64,000 bases of DNA from Limnohabitans radicicola (GTDB taxonomy: Bacteria; Pseudomonadota; Gammaproteobacteria; Burkholderiales; Burkholderiaceae_C), in NCBI RefSeq assembly GCF_014837235.1, contig NZ_JACYFT010000002.1, forward strand, positions 620,001 to 684,000, in the 5' to 3' direction. Position numbers and translations under genes: made by a program. Each line of letters opens with the position of its first letter. Position 1 is the stretch's first letter. The notes below the pieces were generated by a model. The model worked only from the letters and a program-made list of their open reading frames with translations. It made no database searches and was not told the DNA's origin. Positions 19,156 through 29,975 of the stretch are shown here, one piece after another.

Positions 19156-21267
19156 ATGACAGCTGAATACAAAGTCCACGGCGACGTCGCGGTCATCACC
19201 CTGATGAACCCACCCGTCAACGGTCTGGGCCTGGCCACACGCCAGGGCATCACCAACGGTTTGACCCAAGCCAACGCCGATCCGGCCGTCAAGGCCATCG
19301 TGTTGACCGGCGGCGGCAAGGCCTTCTCGGGCGGTGCAGACATCAAGGAATTCGGCTCACCCAAAGCGCTGCAAGAGCCCAATTTGCTGTCGGTGATTCG
19401 TGCCTGCGAGAACTCCGACAAGCCCATTGTGGCCGCCATCCACTCGGTCGCCATGGGCGGCGGCCTGGAACTGGCCCTGGGCTGCCATTACCGCATTGCC
19501 GCACCAGGCACCAACATCGCTCTGCCCGAAGTCAAGCTGGGCTTGATCCCCGGCGCGGGCGGCACACAGCGTCTGCCCCGGGTGATCGGCGTTGAAGCCG
19601 CCCTGAACATGATCGTCAGCGGCGAGCCCATCAAGAGCGAGATGCTCGCCATGCTGCCCGGCCAGAAACTGTTTGATGCGATGGCCAAGTCGGCCGAATC
19701 GCTGCCCGAAGAAGCGCTGGCCATGGCCCGCAAAGTGGCTGCGCAGCACGCCGATGGCAGCCCTCTGCCCCTGGTGCGCAACCTGCCTTGCAAACACCCT
19801 CTGGGTGACGCTTACTTTGGCTTTGCCCGCAACATGGTCAAGGGCATGGCCAAAAACTTGCCCGCCCCGCTCAAGTGCGTGGACGCTGTGGAAGCAGCCA
19901 CCAAGAAGAAGTTCGACGACGGCATGGTCTTCGAGCGTGACATCTTCATCAACCTGATGTGGACGCCAGAGTGCCGTTCGCTGCGCCACATCTTTGTGGC
20001 CGACCGTGCGGCCAGCAAGATCCCCGATGTGCCGGAAGACACCCCCAAGCGCGAGATCAAGTCGGTGGCCGTGATCGGTGCTGGCACCATGGGTGGTGGC
20101 ATCTCGATGAACTTCCTCAATGCGGGCATCCCGGTCAAGATCCTGGAGATGAAGCAGGAAGCGCTGGACCGTGGCATCGCCACCATCCGCAAGAACTACG
20201 AAGCCCAGGTCAAAAAGGGCAAGCTCAAGCAAGAGAAGTACGACGAGCGCATGGCGCTGTTGTCCACCACGCTGAGCTACGACGACATCGGTCAGGCTGA
20301 CCTGGTGATCGAAGCCGTGTTCGAAGAAATGGGCGTCAAGGAGGCCGTGTTCAAGCAGTTGGACAAGGTCATGAAGCCTGGTGCCATCCTGGCGTCCAAC
20401 ACCTCGACGCTCGATGTGAACAAAATTGCTTCGTTCACAGCCCGTCCACAAGACGTGGTCGGCATGCACTTTTTCAGCCCCGCCAACGTGATGAAGCTGC
20501 TCGAAGTCGTGCGTGGCGAGAAAACCGCCAAGGACGTGCTGGCCACTGTGATGGCCATTGGCAAGAAGATCAAGAAGACCGCCGTGGTCTCTGGCGTGTG
20601 CGACGGCTTCATCGGCAACCGCATGATCGAGCAATACAGCCGCCAAGCGGGCTTCCTGATCGAAGAGGGCTGCACACCCGCACAGGTGGACAAAGCCGTT
20701 GAAAAGTTTGGCTTTGCCATGGGCCCGTTCCGCATGGGCGACCTGGCTGGCAATGACATCGGTTGGGCGATCCGCAAGCGCCGCTACCAGGAAAAGCCGA
20801 ACATGAAGTACAGCAAGACCGCTGATCTGCTGTGCGAAATGGGCCGTTACGGCCAGAAGACTGGCGCTGGCTGGTACGACTACCAAGCCGGCAAGCGCGA
20901 TGCAATCCCGAGCCCCGTGGTGGTCGAGATGATCGAGAAACACCGTGCCGCACAAGGCATCACGCCCCGCAAAATTTCCGATGACGAAATCGTGCAGCGC
21001 CTGGTGTATGCGCTGGTCAACGAAGCCTGCCACATCTTGGAAGAAGGCATCGCCAGCAAAGCCAGCGACATCGACATGGTCTACATCACCGGTTACGGTT
21101 TCCCGTTCTGGCGCGGCGGCCCCATGCTGTACGCAGACACCGTAGGCCTGTTCAATGTGGCAGAAAGCATGAAGCGCTTTGCCAAGAACCCCCACGACGA
21201 CGCCAACTTCTGGCAGCCTGCACCTTTGCTGGCCCGCCTGGTGGCCGACGGCAAAACGTTCAACTGA
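19156..21267 (+). CDS. Bifunctional enoyl-CoA hydratase / 3-hydroxyacyl-CoA dehydrogenase
   Basis: Crotonase motif GGGKAFSGGADIKEF, NAD motif VIGAGTMGGGISMNFLNAG, GMHFFSPANVMKLLEVVRG. Confidence 0.95.
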   Translation: MTAEYKVHGDVAVITLMNPPVNGLGLATRQGITNGLTQANADPAVKAIVLTGGGKAFSGGADIKEFGSPKALQEPNLLSVIRACENSDKPIVAAIHSVAMGGGLELALGCHYRIAAPGTNIALPEVKLGLIPGAGGTQRLPRVIGVEAALNMIVSGEPIKSEMLAMLPGQKLFDAMAKSAESLPEEALAMARKVAAQHADGSPLPLVRNLPCKHPLGDAYFGFARNMVKGMAKNLPAPLKCVDAVEAATKKKFDDGMVFERDIFINLMWTPECRSLRHIFVADRAASKIPDVPEDTPKREIKSVAVIGAGTMGGGISMNFLNAGIPVKILEMKQEALDRGIATIRKNYEAQVKKGKLKQEKYDERMALLSTTLSYDDIGQADLVIEAVFEEMGVKEAVFKQLDKVMKPGAILASNTSTLDVNKIASFTARPQDVVGMHFFSPANVMKLLEVVRGEKTAKDVLATVMAIGKKIKKTAVVSGVCDGFIGNRMIEQYSRQAGFLIEEGCTPAQVDKAVEKFGFAMGPFRMGDLAGNDIGWAIRKRRYQEKPNMKYSKTADLLCEMGRYGQKTGAGWYDYQAGKRDAIPSPVVVEMIEKHRAAQGITPRKISDDEIVQRLVYALVNEACHILEEGIASKASDIDMVYITGYGFPFWRGGPMLYADTVGLFNVAESMKRFAKNPHDDANFWQPAPLLARLVADGKTFN

Positions 21268-21324
21268 TTTTTAAATTTTGGGGAGACAGATCTTCAGCTC
21301 TGTCTCCCACTTGAAAGGACCATC

Positions 21325-22500
21325 ATGACCAACGCTGTCATCGTCTCTACCGCACGCACCCCACTGGCGAAGAGCTGGAAGGGCGCTTTCAACATGACCC
21401 ACGGCGCCACCTTGGGCGGCCATGCCGTTCAGCACGCCGTGGCCCGCGCCGGCATCGATGCCGCTGAAGTCGAAGACGTGATCATGGGCTGCGCCACGCC
21501 CGAAGGTGCCACGGGCGCCAACATCGCGCGCCAGATCGCACTCAAGGCCGGTCTGCCCATCTCGGTGTCCGGCATGACCGTGAACCGTTTTTGCTCTTCG
21601 GGACTGCAAACCATTGCCCTGGCCGCGCAGCGCATCATCGCGGGCGAAGGCCAGGTCTATGTGGCTGGTGGCGTCGAAAGCATCTCCTGCGTGCAGCAGG
21701 AAATGAACACCCACATGCTGCAGGACCTGGCGCTGGCCAAGCAAAAGCCCGAAATCTACTGGAACATGCTGCAAACCGCCGAGCAAGTGGCCAAACGCTA
21801 CAAAATCGGCCGTGACCGCATGGACGAGTACGGCGCAGCCAGCCAGCAAAAAGCCTGTGCGGCCCAAGCTGCGGGTCTGTTCAACGACGAAATCGCCCCC
21901 ATCACCGTCACACAAGGCGTGGTCGACAAGGTCATGGGCCTGACGCACAAGCAAGTGACCGTGAGCGTGGACGAAGGCTTGCGCGAAGGCACGACGGTGG
22001 AAGCCATCAGCGGCTTGCGCTCGGCCTTGCCCGGTGGCTTGGTTTCGGCCGGCAACGCCAGCCAGTTCTCGGACGGCGCTGGCGCTTGCGTGCTGATGGA
22101 CGAAAAGCTGGCCGAACAGCGCGGCTTGAAGCCCCTGGGCCGATTCCTCGGTTTTGCTGTGGCCGGTTGCGAGCCTGACGAAATGGGCATTGGCCCCGTG
22201 TACGCCGTGCCCAAAGCGCTGGCGCGTCTGGGCCTGACGGTGAACGACATCGACCTGTGGGAACTCAACGAAGCGTTCGCTGTGCAGGTGCTGTACTGCC
22301 GCGACAAGCTGGGCATCCCGGCCGATCGTTTGAACGTCAACGGCGGCGCGATCGCCGTGGGCCACCCCTACGGTGTGTCGGGCCAGCGCCTGACGGGCCA
22401 CGCCCTGATCGAAGGCAAGCGCCGTGGCGCCAAGCGTGTGGCGGTGACCATGTGCATTGGCGGCGGCATGGGCGCTTGCGGCATTTTCGAGGTGCTGTGA
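21325..22500 (+). CDS. Acetyl-CoA C-acyltransferase (thiolase)
   Basis: [59 protein letters not shown]. Confidence 0.95.
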   Translation: MTNAVIVSTARTPLAKSWKGAFNMTHGATLGGHAVQHAVARAGIDAAEVEDVIMGCATPEGATGANIARQIALKAGLPISVSGMTVNRFCSSGLQTIALAAQRIIAGEGQVYVAGGVESISCVQQEMNTHMLQDLALAKQKPEIYWNMLQTAEQVAKRYKIGRDRMDEYGAASQQKACAAQAAGLFNDEIAPITVTQGVVDKVMGLTHKQVTVSVDEGLREGTTVEAISGLRSALPGGLVSAGNASQFSDGAGACVLMDEKLAEQRGLKPLGRFLGFAVAGCEPDEMGIGPVYAVPKALARLGLTVNDIDLWELNEAFAVQVLYCRDKLGIPADRLNVNGGAIAVGHPYGVSGQRLTGHALIEGKRRGAKRVAVTMCIGGGMGACGIFEVL

Positions 22501-22598
22501 GCGTGAACGGCATCGGCTGTCACCTGGATGGCTGATCCGCAAAGGGGCAGGGGGCATGATGCCACTTGCCCTTTTTCATTTGGAAGAGACGAACTGAC

Positions 22599-24440
22599 AT
22601 GAGCTTGCGCCCCACCGTTGATTTCTTGCTCCACGACTGGCTGAAGGTGGAAAGCCTGCAGTCCCGTGAGCGCTTTGCTGACCATTCGCGCGAAACCTTT
22701 GATGCCGTGCTGGACACCTGTGAGCGCATCGCCCGCGAGAAGTACGCGCCGTTCAACCGTCTGGTGGATACACAAGAGCCACACTTTGACGGCGAAAAAG
22801 TCACGCTGCCCCAAGCCACACACGAGGCCTACAAAGCCTATGCCGAGTCGGGCATGCTCAGCGCCGCGCAAGACTATGAGATCGGCGGCATGCAGCTGCC
22901 TTACACGGTCGAGGCCGCTGCCAACGCCTTTTTTGCCATGGCCTCGGTCAGCATCGGCTCGGGCATGCTCACCAGCGGCAACGCCAACTTGCTGATGGTG
23001 CATGGCACCGAGTTGCAGAAAAAAGTCTTTGCCCTGAACGAATTCAGCGGCCGCTTTTCGGGCACCATGTGCCTGTCCGAGCCTCAAGCGGGCTCGTCGC
23101 TGAGCGACGTGATGACCCGCGCCACACCCGATGGCGCCGACTTCGAAGCCGACCCACTCGGCGCACGCTACCGCCTCAAGGGCAACAAGATGTGGATCTC
23201 GTCGGGCGAGCACGAGCTGTCCGAGAACATCATCCACCTGGTGCTGGCCAAGATTCCAGACGCGAATGGCCAGTTGGTGCCGGGTGTCAAAGGCATTTCG
23301 CTCTTCATCGTGCCCAAAAAGCTGGTGGGCACCGATGGACAACTCACGGGCGAACGCAACGACGTGGCGCTGGCGGGCCTGAACCACAAATGCGGCTGGC
23401 GCGGCACGACCAACACGCTGCTGAACTTTGGCGAAGGCAAGTACCCGGTCCGTGGTGAGGCAGGTGGGGGTTTGGACGGCGCCGGAAGCGGCGCCGTGGG
23501 CTATTTGGTGGGTCAACCCGGCGAAGGCCTCAAGTGCATGTTCCACATGATGAACGAGGCCCGCATCGGTGTGGGCATGGCCGCCACCATGTTGGGCATG
23601 GCCGGGTATTACGCCAGCCTCGACTACGCCAAAAACCGCCCGCAGGGCCGACCCAGCGGGGCAGGGGGCAAGGACGCCAGCCGCCCGCAGGTGCGCATCA
23701 TCGAGCACGCCGACATCAAGCGCATGCTGCTGGCCCAAAAGGCTTACAGCGAAGGTGCCTTGGCCCTGGCCTTGTACTGCGCCCGCCTGGTGGACGAACA
23801 GCACACGGGCACTGCGCAAGACGCCGATGTGGCGCGACTGCTGCTCGAAGTGCTCACGCCCATCGTCAAGAGCTTTCCGAGCGAGTGGTGCTTGGAAGCC
23901 AACAGCCTGGCCATCCAGATCCATGGCGGCTATGGCTACACCCGCGACTTTCCGGTGGAACAGTACTGGCGCGACAACCGCCTGAACATGATCCACGAGG
24001 GCACCCACGGCATCCAGGCCATGGACCTGCTGGGCCGCAAGGTGCTGATGGAAAACGGCCGGGGCCTGCAATTGCTGGCCGAGCGCATGCTGGCCACGGC
24101 CGCCAAGGCCGAATCAGCCTGGGCACCCGAAGCCGCCGCCTTGCGTGACGCGCTCAAACAAATTGGCCAAGCCACACAACAAGCCTGGGCAGGCGCCGAG
24201 CCCGCACAGGCCCTGGCCAACGCTGTGCCTTACCTGCAAGCCTTTGGCCACACCGTCATCGCCTGGATCTGGCTCGACGTCGCAGCGAGCCTGGGGCAAG
24301 ACGACACCCCAGCAGCGCAAGGCCGCCGCGCCGCTTGCCGCTATTTCTACCGCTACGAACTGCCCAAGATCGGCGCCTGGCTGAACGTGGTCAAAAGCCG
24401 CGACCCGACTTGTGCCGACCTGCCCGAAGACGCTTTCTGA
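22599..24440 (+). CDS. Acyl-CoA dehydrogenase, large subclass with C-terminal extension
   Basis: MCLSEPQAGSSLSDV; GTHGIQAMDLLGRKV; ACAD layout. Confidence 0.93.
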   Translation: MSLRPTVDFLLHDWLKVESLQSRERFADHSRETFDAVLDTCERIAREKYAPFNRLVDTQEPHFDGEKVTLPQATHEAYKAYAESGMLSAAQDYEIGGMQLPYTVEAAANAFFAMASVSIGSGMLTSGNANLLMVHGTELQKKVFALNEFSGRFSGTMCLSEPQAGSSLSDVMTRATPDGADFEADPLGARYRLKGNKMWISSGEHELSENIIHLVLAKIPDANGQLVPGVKGISLFIVPKKLVGTDGQLTGERNDVALAGLNHKCGWRGTTNTLLNFGEGKYPVRGEAGGGLDGAGSGAVGYLVGQPGEGLKCMFHMMNEARIGVGMAATMLGMAGYYASLDYAKNRPQGRPSGAGGKDASRPQVRIIEHADIKRMLLAQKAYSEGALALALYCARLVDEQHTGTAQDADVARLLLEVLTPIVKSFPSEWCLEANSLAIQIHGGYGYTRDFPVEQYWRDNRLNMIHEGTHGIQAMDLLGRKVLMENGRGLQLLAERMLATAAKAESAWAPEAAALRDALKQIGQATQQAWAGAEPAQALANAVPYLQAFGHTVIAWIWLDVAASLGQDDTPAAQGRRAACRYFYRYELPKIGAWLNVVKSRDPTCADLPEDAF

Positions 24441-24484
24441 CCCGCAGGGCGGGCAGATCCCCAAAACACCACAGGAGACAAGCG

Positions 24485-25810
24485 ATGAAGACTTTGAAAA
24501 CCAAACATCTGCCATGGGCCATGGGCATGCTGTTGGCCGCCACCATGGGGCCAGCCATTGCACAGTCCCCGACCCCCGCACTGCCCACCGCCGAGCAAAC
24601 CGACCCCGTCAAACTCGGATGGATGTTGGGTTCGCCACCGCCTGCCGACAAAGTGATCCGCTTTGTCGATGGTTCGGGTTACAAGTTTCCGCAGACCCGC
24701 TGGAGTTTTTCAAACTTCCGTCAATTGGTTCCGACCACCCAGGTGCCGCGTGGCACGGGCGCCCCCGTGGCACTGCCCCGCGCCTTGCGCGATGACCTGG
24801 ACGCGGTCAGCTTTGTCCCTTTGGGCAAAAACACGCCCATGACCTGGGGTGAAGCCTTCAACGCGAACTACACCGATGGCATCGTCGTTCTGCACAAAGG
24901 CCGCATCGTGTATGAACGTTACGCAGGCGCGCTGCGCCCTGAAGGTCAACACATTTCGATGTCGGTGACCAAATCGTTCTTTGGGACCTTGGGGGCCATG
25001 CTGGTGGCCGAGGGCAAGCTCGATGAGAACGCCACGGTGGCCAAATATGTGCCAGAACTCAAGGACAGTGCATTCGGCGATGCCACGATCCGCCAAGTCC
25101 TGGACATGCGCACGGGCTTGAAGTACAGCGAAAACTACCTCGACCCGACGGCTGAAATCTGGGCACACACCCGTGCAGGCGGGGTGTTGCCACGCCCACC
25201 CGGTTATCAGGGCCCACAGACTTTCTATGAGTTTCTGCAAACTGTGAAAAAAGAGGGCGAGCACGGTGGATCGTTTGCTTACAAGACCGTCAATTCGGAC
25301 GCTTTGGGCTGGGTGATTCGGCGCGTGACTGGTCAGTCCATTGGTCAACTCCTGTCTGAACGCATTTGGGCACGCATGGGCTCCGAACAGGATGCCTATT
25401 TCACCGTCGACAGCGTGGGCAACGAGTTTGCGGGTGGGGGGCTGAATGCGGGATTGCGCGACATGGCCCGCTTTGGCGAGATGATGCGCAACCAGGGCCG
25501 CTTCAACGGCCAGCAGATCGTCCCCGCGGCTGTGGTGCAGGACATTGCCAAGGGCGGCGACAAGAGCGCCTTCCCGCAGGCGAACTACCCCACCTTGCCC
25601 GGCTGGTCCTACCGCAACATGTGGTGGGTGTCGAACAACGAGCACGGGGCTTACTCGGCCCGTGGTATCCACGGCCAGGCCATTTACATCGACCCCAAGG
25701 CCGAGATGGTGATCGCCCGTTATGCATCGCATCCCATGCCCAACAACCCGTTCAACGACCCCACCTCGCTGCCCGCCTACATGGCGCTGGCCAAGCATTT
25801 GATGAAGTAA
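24485..25810 (+). CDS. Exported serine hydrolase, beta-lactamase class C/NylB-like
   Basis: Signal peptide; SxxK motif SVTKS; beta-lactamase family GLKYSENY; WVSNNEHGAYSARGIHGQ. Confidence 0.85.
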   Translation: MKTLKTKHLPWAMGMLLAATMGPAIAQSPTPALPTAEQTDPVKLGWMLGSPPPADKVIRFVDGSGYKFPQTRWSFSNFRQLVPTTQVPRGTGAPVALPRALRDDLDAVSFVPLGKNTPMTWGEAFNANYTDGIVVLHKGRIVYERYAGALRPEGQHISMSVTKSFFGTLGAMLVAEGKLDENATVAKYVPELKDSAFGDATIRQVLDMRTGLKYSENYLDPTAEIWAHTRAGGVLPRPPGYQGPQTFYEFLQTVKKEGEHGGSFAYKTVNSDALGWVIRRVTGQSIGQLLSERIWARMGSEQDAYFTVDSVGNEFAGGGLNAGLRDMARFGEMMRNQGRFNGQQIVPAAVVQDIAKGGDKSAFPQANYPTLPGWSYRNMWWVSNNEHGAYSARGIHGQAIYIDPKAEMVIARYASHPMPNNPFNDPTSLPAYMALAKHLMK

Positions 25811-25822
25811 AGGAATCACCCC

Positions 25823-26614
25823 ATGGCACGCACCATCCAACAACTTTTTGACTTGACAGGGCAAGTGGCCCTGGTCACTGGCGGCTCGCGCGGCCTGGGC
25901 CTGCAAATGGCCCACGCCCTGGGCGAAGCCGGTGCCAAGATCATGCTCAGCTCGCGCAAGGCCGCTGACCTCGAAGAAGCCGCCGCCGAGTTGCAGGCCG
26001 CAGGCATCGATGCGCGCTGGATCGCCGCCGACTGTGCCAAGGAAGAAGACATCCGCCGCCTGGCGGCAGAAACCATCGAGCGCATGGGCCCGATCGACAT
26101 CCTGGTCAACAACGCAGGCGCCACCTGGGGCGCTCCGGCCGAAGACCACCCGGTCGAAGCCTGGGACAAGGTGATGAACCTGAACGTGCGCGGCTATTTC
26201 ATTTTGTCGCAGGAAGTGGCCAAACGCAGCTTCATTCCCCGTGGTAAGGGCCGCATCCTGAACGTGGCCTCCATCGCAGGCCTCGCGGGCAACCCTTCTG
26301 AGATGAAGACCATCGCCTACAACACCTCCAAAGGCGCGGTCATCAACTTCACCCGTGCGCTGGCAGGCGAGTGGGGCGAGCATGGCATCACGGTCAACGC
26401 CATCTGCCCGGGCTTTTTCCCGAGCAAGATGACCTATGGCCTGCTGGAAAAGCTCGGTGCCGACAAGATGGCCCAGGGTGCACCGTTGCGCCGCCTGGGC
26501 GATGACGAAGACCTCAAGGGCCTGACCCTGCTCTACGCTTCAGACGCGGGCAAACACATCACGGGCCAGTGGATGGCGGTCGATGGTGGCGTGAGCGCCA
26601 TCATCGGCGGTTGA
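25823..26614 (+). CDS. SDR family oxidoreductase
   Basis: VTGGSRGLGLQMAHALGEAGA; ILVNNAGATWG; YNTSKGAV. Confidence 0.93.
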   Translation: MARTIQQLFDLTGQVALVTGGSRGLGLQMAHALGEAGAKIMLSSRKAADLEEAAAELQAAGIDARWIAADCAKEEDIRRLAAETIERMGPIDILVNNAGATWGAPAEDHPVEAWDKVMNLNVRGYFILSQEVAKRSFIPRGKGRILNVASIAGLAGNPSEMKTIAYNTSKGAVINFTRALAGEWGEHGITVNAICPGFFPSKMTYGLLEKLGADKMAQGAPLRRLGDDEDLKGLTLLYASDAGKHITGQWMAVDGGVSAIIGG

Positions 26615-26633
26615 GTCTGTCTTGAGTCTGGAC

Positions 26634-27056
26634 ATGAGCATTCCTTTTGGCGCGCACATCCCGTTTGTTCAGCACCTGGGTTTCTCGTTGGAGAAATTCG
26701 AGGGCGGGGAATCCGAGCTGCATTTCGCGCCACGACCCGAACACCTCAATTCGTTTGATGTCACCCACGGCGGTGCGGTCATGACCTTTCTGGACGTGAT
26801 CATGGCCACGGCGGCGCGCAGTGTGGACCCGCAGATGGGTGTGGTCACCATCGAAATGAAGACCACCTTCATGCGCCCGGCCAAAGTCCCAGCAGGGCAG
26901 AAGCTGGTGGGCAAAGGCCATCTGCAGCACCGCACGCGCAGCATGGCCTTCACCGAAGGCCGCATCTATGACACCGAAGGCCAGCTGTGTGCCACAGCCA
27001 CAGGCACCTTCAAATACGTGGTGCGACGCGACACCCCCAGCCCGTCCACCGATTGA
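26634..27056 (+). CDS. PaaI family thioesterase (hotdog fold)
   Basis: FDVTHGGAVMTFLDVIMATAAR; start MSIPFGAHIPF or upstream ATG 26622. Confidence 0.85.
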   Translation: MSIPFGAHIPFVQHLGFSLEKFEGGESELHFAPRPEHLNSFDVTHGGAVMTFLDVIMATAARSVDPQMGVVTIEMKTTFMRPAKVPAGQKLVGKGHLQHRTRSMAFTEGRIYDTEGQLCATATGTFKYVVRRDTPSPSTD

Positions 27057-27098
27057 CCCTTCCCAATCCATTCACATCACACAACCGGAGACTTACCA

Positions 27099-28115
27099 AT
27101 GACCATCAACCACCAAATCGTTCTCGACAACCGCCCTCAGGGTGAGGCCACCGCAGCCAACTTCAAACTCATCGAGACCACCATTCCAGCTCTGCAAGAC
27201 GGGCAGGTCCTGGTGCGCCACCACTACATGAGCCTGGACCCTTACATGCGCGGTCGCATGAACGAAAGCAAGAGCTACGCTGTGCCCCAGCCGCTGGGTG
27301 AAGTCATGATCGGTGGCACCGTGGGCGAGGTGGTGGACAGCCGCCACCCCAAGTTCAAAGCCGGAGACCAGGTGGTGGGCATGGGCGGCTGGCAGGAATA
27401 CAGCGTGGTCGATGCCAACGTGATCGGCGCGCTGCGCAAGGTGGACACCACCCATGTGCCGCTGTCGCATTACCTGGGTGCTGTCGGCATGCCCGGCGTG
27501 ACCGCCTGGTATGGCCTGGTGAAGATCATCAACCCCAAAGCGGGCGAAACCGTGACCGTGAGCGCCGCCAGTGGTGCCGTGGGCAGTGCCTACGGCGCAT
27601 TGGCCAAGGCCCGTGGCTGCCGCGTGGTGGGCATCGCGGGCGGCAAGGACAAGTGCGATTACGTCGTCAACGAGCTGGGCTTTGATGCCTGCATTGACTA
27701 CAAGGAGCACAAGGACTACCTGAGCCTGTCCAAAGCCCTGCGCGAAGCCTGCCCGAACGGCATTGACGGCCACTTTGAAAACGTGGGCGGCATGGTGCTC
27801 GACGCGGTCATGCTGCGCACCAACGCCTTTGCCCGAATTGCCGTGTGCGGCATGATCGCCGGCTACGACGGTGCGCCCCTGCCCATGAGCAACCCCGCAC
27901 TCATCCTGGTCAACCGAATGAAGGTCGAGGGCTTCATCGTCAGCGAGCACATGGAAGTCTGGCCCGAGGCCCTGCAAGAACTCGGCACCCTGGTTGGCAC
28001 CGGTAAGTTGCGCCCCCGCGAAACTGTGGCCCAGGGTTTGGCCGCCGCGCCCGAGGCCTTCCTGGGTTTGCTCAAAGGCAAGAACTTCGGCAAGCAGCTG
28101 GTCAAGCTGATCTGA
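27099..28115 (+). CDS. NADP-dependent oxidoreductase (MDR/zinc-free alcohol dehydrogenase type)
   Basis: HYMSLDPYMRGRM; TVTVSAASGAVGSAYGALAKARGCRVVGIAGG. Confidence 0.92.
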   Translation: MTINHQIVLDNRPQGEATAANFKLIETTIPALQDGQVLVRHHYMSLDPYMRGRMNESKSYAVPQPLGEVMIGGTVGEVVDSRHPKFKAGDQVVGMGGWQEYSVVDANVIGALRKVDTTHVPLSHYLGAVGMPGVTAWYGLVKIINPKAGETVTVSAASGAVGSAYGALAKARGCRVVGIAGGKDKCDYVVNELGFDACIDYKEHKDYLSLSKALREACPNGIDGHFENVGGMVLDAVMLRTNAFARIAVCGMIAGYDGAPLPMSNPALILVNRMKVEGFIVSEHMEVWPEALQELGTLVGTGKLRPRETVAQGLAAAPEAFLGLLKGKNFGKQLVKLI

Positions 28116-28125
28116 GGCCACGCGC

Positions 28126-29061
28126 ATGGCCGATCTGATCCTGCACCACTACCCGAATTCGCCGTTTGCCGAAAAGGTCCGGCTGATCCTGGGCCACAAG
28201 CAACTGGCCTGGAAGAGCGTGTTCATCCCGATGATCATGCCCAAGCCCGACCTGACCGCGCTCACGGGCGGTTACCGCAAAACGCCTGTGCTGCAGATCG
28301 GCGCCGACATCTACTGCGACACGGCCTTGATCTGCGACGTGCTGGAGCAGATCGCGCCCACGCCCACGCTGTACCCGGATGCCTTCAAAGGCGCGGCACG
28401 GATCGTGGCGCAGTGGGCCGACAGTGCCTTGTTCACCGCGGCCATGGCCTGGAACTTCCAGCCTGCGGGCGTGGCGCAAGTCTTTGCGGGTGCGCCTGCC
28501 GAAGGCGTGCAGGCCTTTGTGGCTGACCGTGCTGCCATGCGTGGCGGGGCCGCCCGCATGTCGTCCACCGACGCGGCCGCCACCTACAAAAGCTACCTGC
28601 GTCGCCTGGCCAACATGCTGCACGGGCAGGACTTTTTGTTCGGCGCGCAGCCCTGTGTGGCCGACTTTGCCGCGTATCACCCGCTGTGGTTCACACAAGA
28701 GCGCACACCCGCACTGGCGGGCATTCTGGACGCCACTCCCGACGTCAAGGCCTGGATGGCGCGCATGAAAGCCATTGGCCACGGCGCGTCCAGCCCATGC
28801 CGTGCCGAAGAAGCCCTGGCACTGGCCCGCAGCGCTACGCCTGTGGCTGCGCAGGACGAGGTTTTCCAGGACGAACATGGCATCGCTTTGGGCAGCCAAG
28901 TGGTGATCGCGGCCGACAACTTCGGGCTGGAGCCCACCGAGGGCGAGCTGGTTGCCGCCACCCGCACCCGCTACACCTTGCGCCGCACCGATGAACGTGC
29001 GGGCACGGTGCATGTTCACTTCCCACGCATGGGATTCACTTTGAAAAAGGTCACAGCATGA
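28126..29061 (+). CDS. Glutathione S-transferase family protein
   Basis: LILHHYPNSPFAEKVRLILGHKQLAWKSVFIP; GGYRKTPVLQIGADIYCDTALI. Confidence 0.88.
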   Translation: MADLILHHYPNSPFAEKVRLILGHKQLAWKSVFIPMIMPKPDLTALTGGYRKTPVLQIGADIYCDTALICDVLEQIAPTPTLYPDAFKGAARIVAQWADSALFTAAMAWNFQPAGVAQVFAGAPAEGVQAFVADRAAMRGGAARMSSTDAAATYKSYLRRLANMLHGQDFLFGAQPCVADFAAYHPLWFTQERTPALAGILDATPDVKAWMARMKAIGHGASSPCRAEEALALARSATPVAAQDEVFQDEHGIALGSQVVIAADNFGLEPTEGELVAATRTRYTLRRTDERAGTVHVHFPRMGFTLKKVTA

Positions 29062-29969
29062 TTGAAAACTTCCAAGGCAAAACCGCCGTACTGACCGGTG
29101 CAGGTTCAGGCTTCGGGTTGGAGTGTGCCCGCATCGGCGCCAAGCTGGGCATGAACCTGGTGCTGGTCGATGTGCAGCAAGACGCCCTCGACAAAGCCGC
29201 TGCCGAGATGAGTGCCCAAGGCGCGCAAGTGCTGGCCCGCAAGGTCGACGTGTCCAACGCCCAGGCCATGGAACAACTGGCCGCAGACGTGAAAGCCCGA
29301 TTTGGCGCACCCCATTTCGTGTTCAACAACGCGGGGGTGGGGGCAGGGGGCTTGGTTTGGGAAAACTCGGTCGCCGACTGGGAATGGGTGCTGGGCGTGA
29401 ACCTTTGGGGCGTGGTGCACGGCGTGCGCCTGTTCACCCCCATGATGCTCGAAGCCGCCAAGGCCGACCCGGCTTACCAGGGCCACATCGTCAACACCGC
29501 CAGCATGGCAGGCCTGCTGACGCCGCCCAACATGGGCATCTACAACGTGAGCAAACACGCGGTGGTGTCACTGACCGAAACGCTCTACCAGGACCTGCAC
29601 CTGGTGTCTGACCAGATCAGCGCCAGCGTCTTGTGCCCTTATTTTGTGCCCACAGGCATCAGCCAGAGCCACCGCAACCGCCCTGCGGAGCTCGCCGCTG
29701 ACAAGCCGACCGCCAGCCAGTTGATCGGCCAGGCACAAAGCGACAAAGCGGTGGGCAGCGGCAAAGTGTCGGCCGCCGATGTGGCGCAAAAAGTGTTTGA
29801 TGCGGTCGCCAGCGACCAGTTCTACATTTACAGCCACCCGCAGGCACTGGGCAATGTGCAAAGCCGCATGGAAGCGATTGTTCAGGGCATCAACCCGCCT
29901 GACCCTTTTGCGGCGCGCCCGGAAGTGGGTGAAGGTTTGCGCAAGGCCTTGCGCGAGGCCAAGGCCTGA
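29058..29969 (+). CDS. SDR family oxidoreductase
   Basis: AVLTGAGSGFGLECARIGAKLG; FVFNNAGVGAGG; YNVSKHAVVSLTE. Confidence 0.92.
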   Translation: MIENFQGKTAVLTGAGSGFGLECARIGAKLGMNLVLVDVQQDALDKAAAEMSAQGAQVLARKVDVSNAQAMEQLAADVKARFGAPHFVFNNAGVGAGGLVWENSVADWEWVLGVNLWGVVHGVRLFTPMMLEAAKADPAYQGHIVNTASMAGLLTPPNMGIYNVSKHAVVSLTETLYQDLHLVSDQISASVLCPYFVPTGISQSHRNRPAELAADKPTASQLIGQAQSDKAVGSGKVSAADVAQKVFDAVASDQFYIYSHPQALGNVQSRMEAIVQGINPPDPFAARPEVGEGLRKALREAKA

Positions 29970-29975
29970 CGGCGA

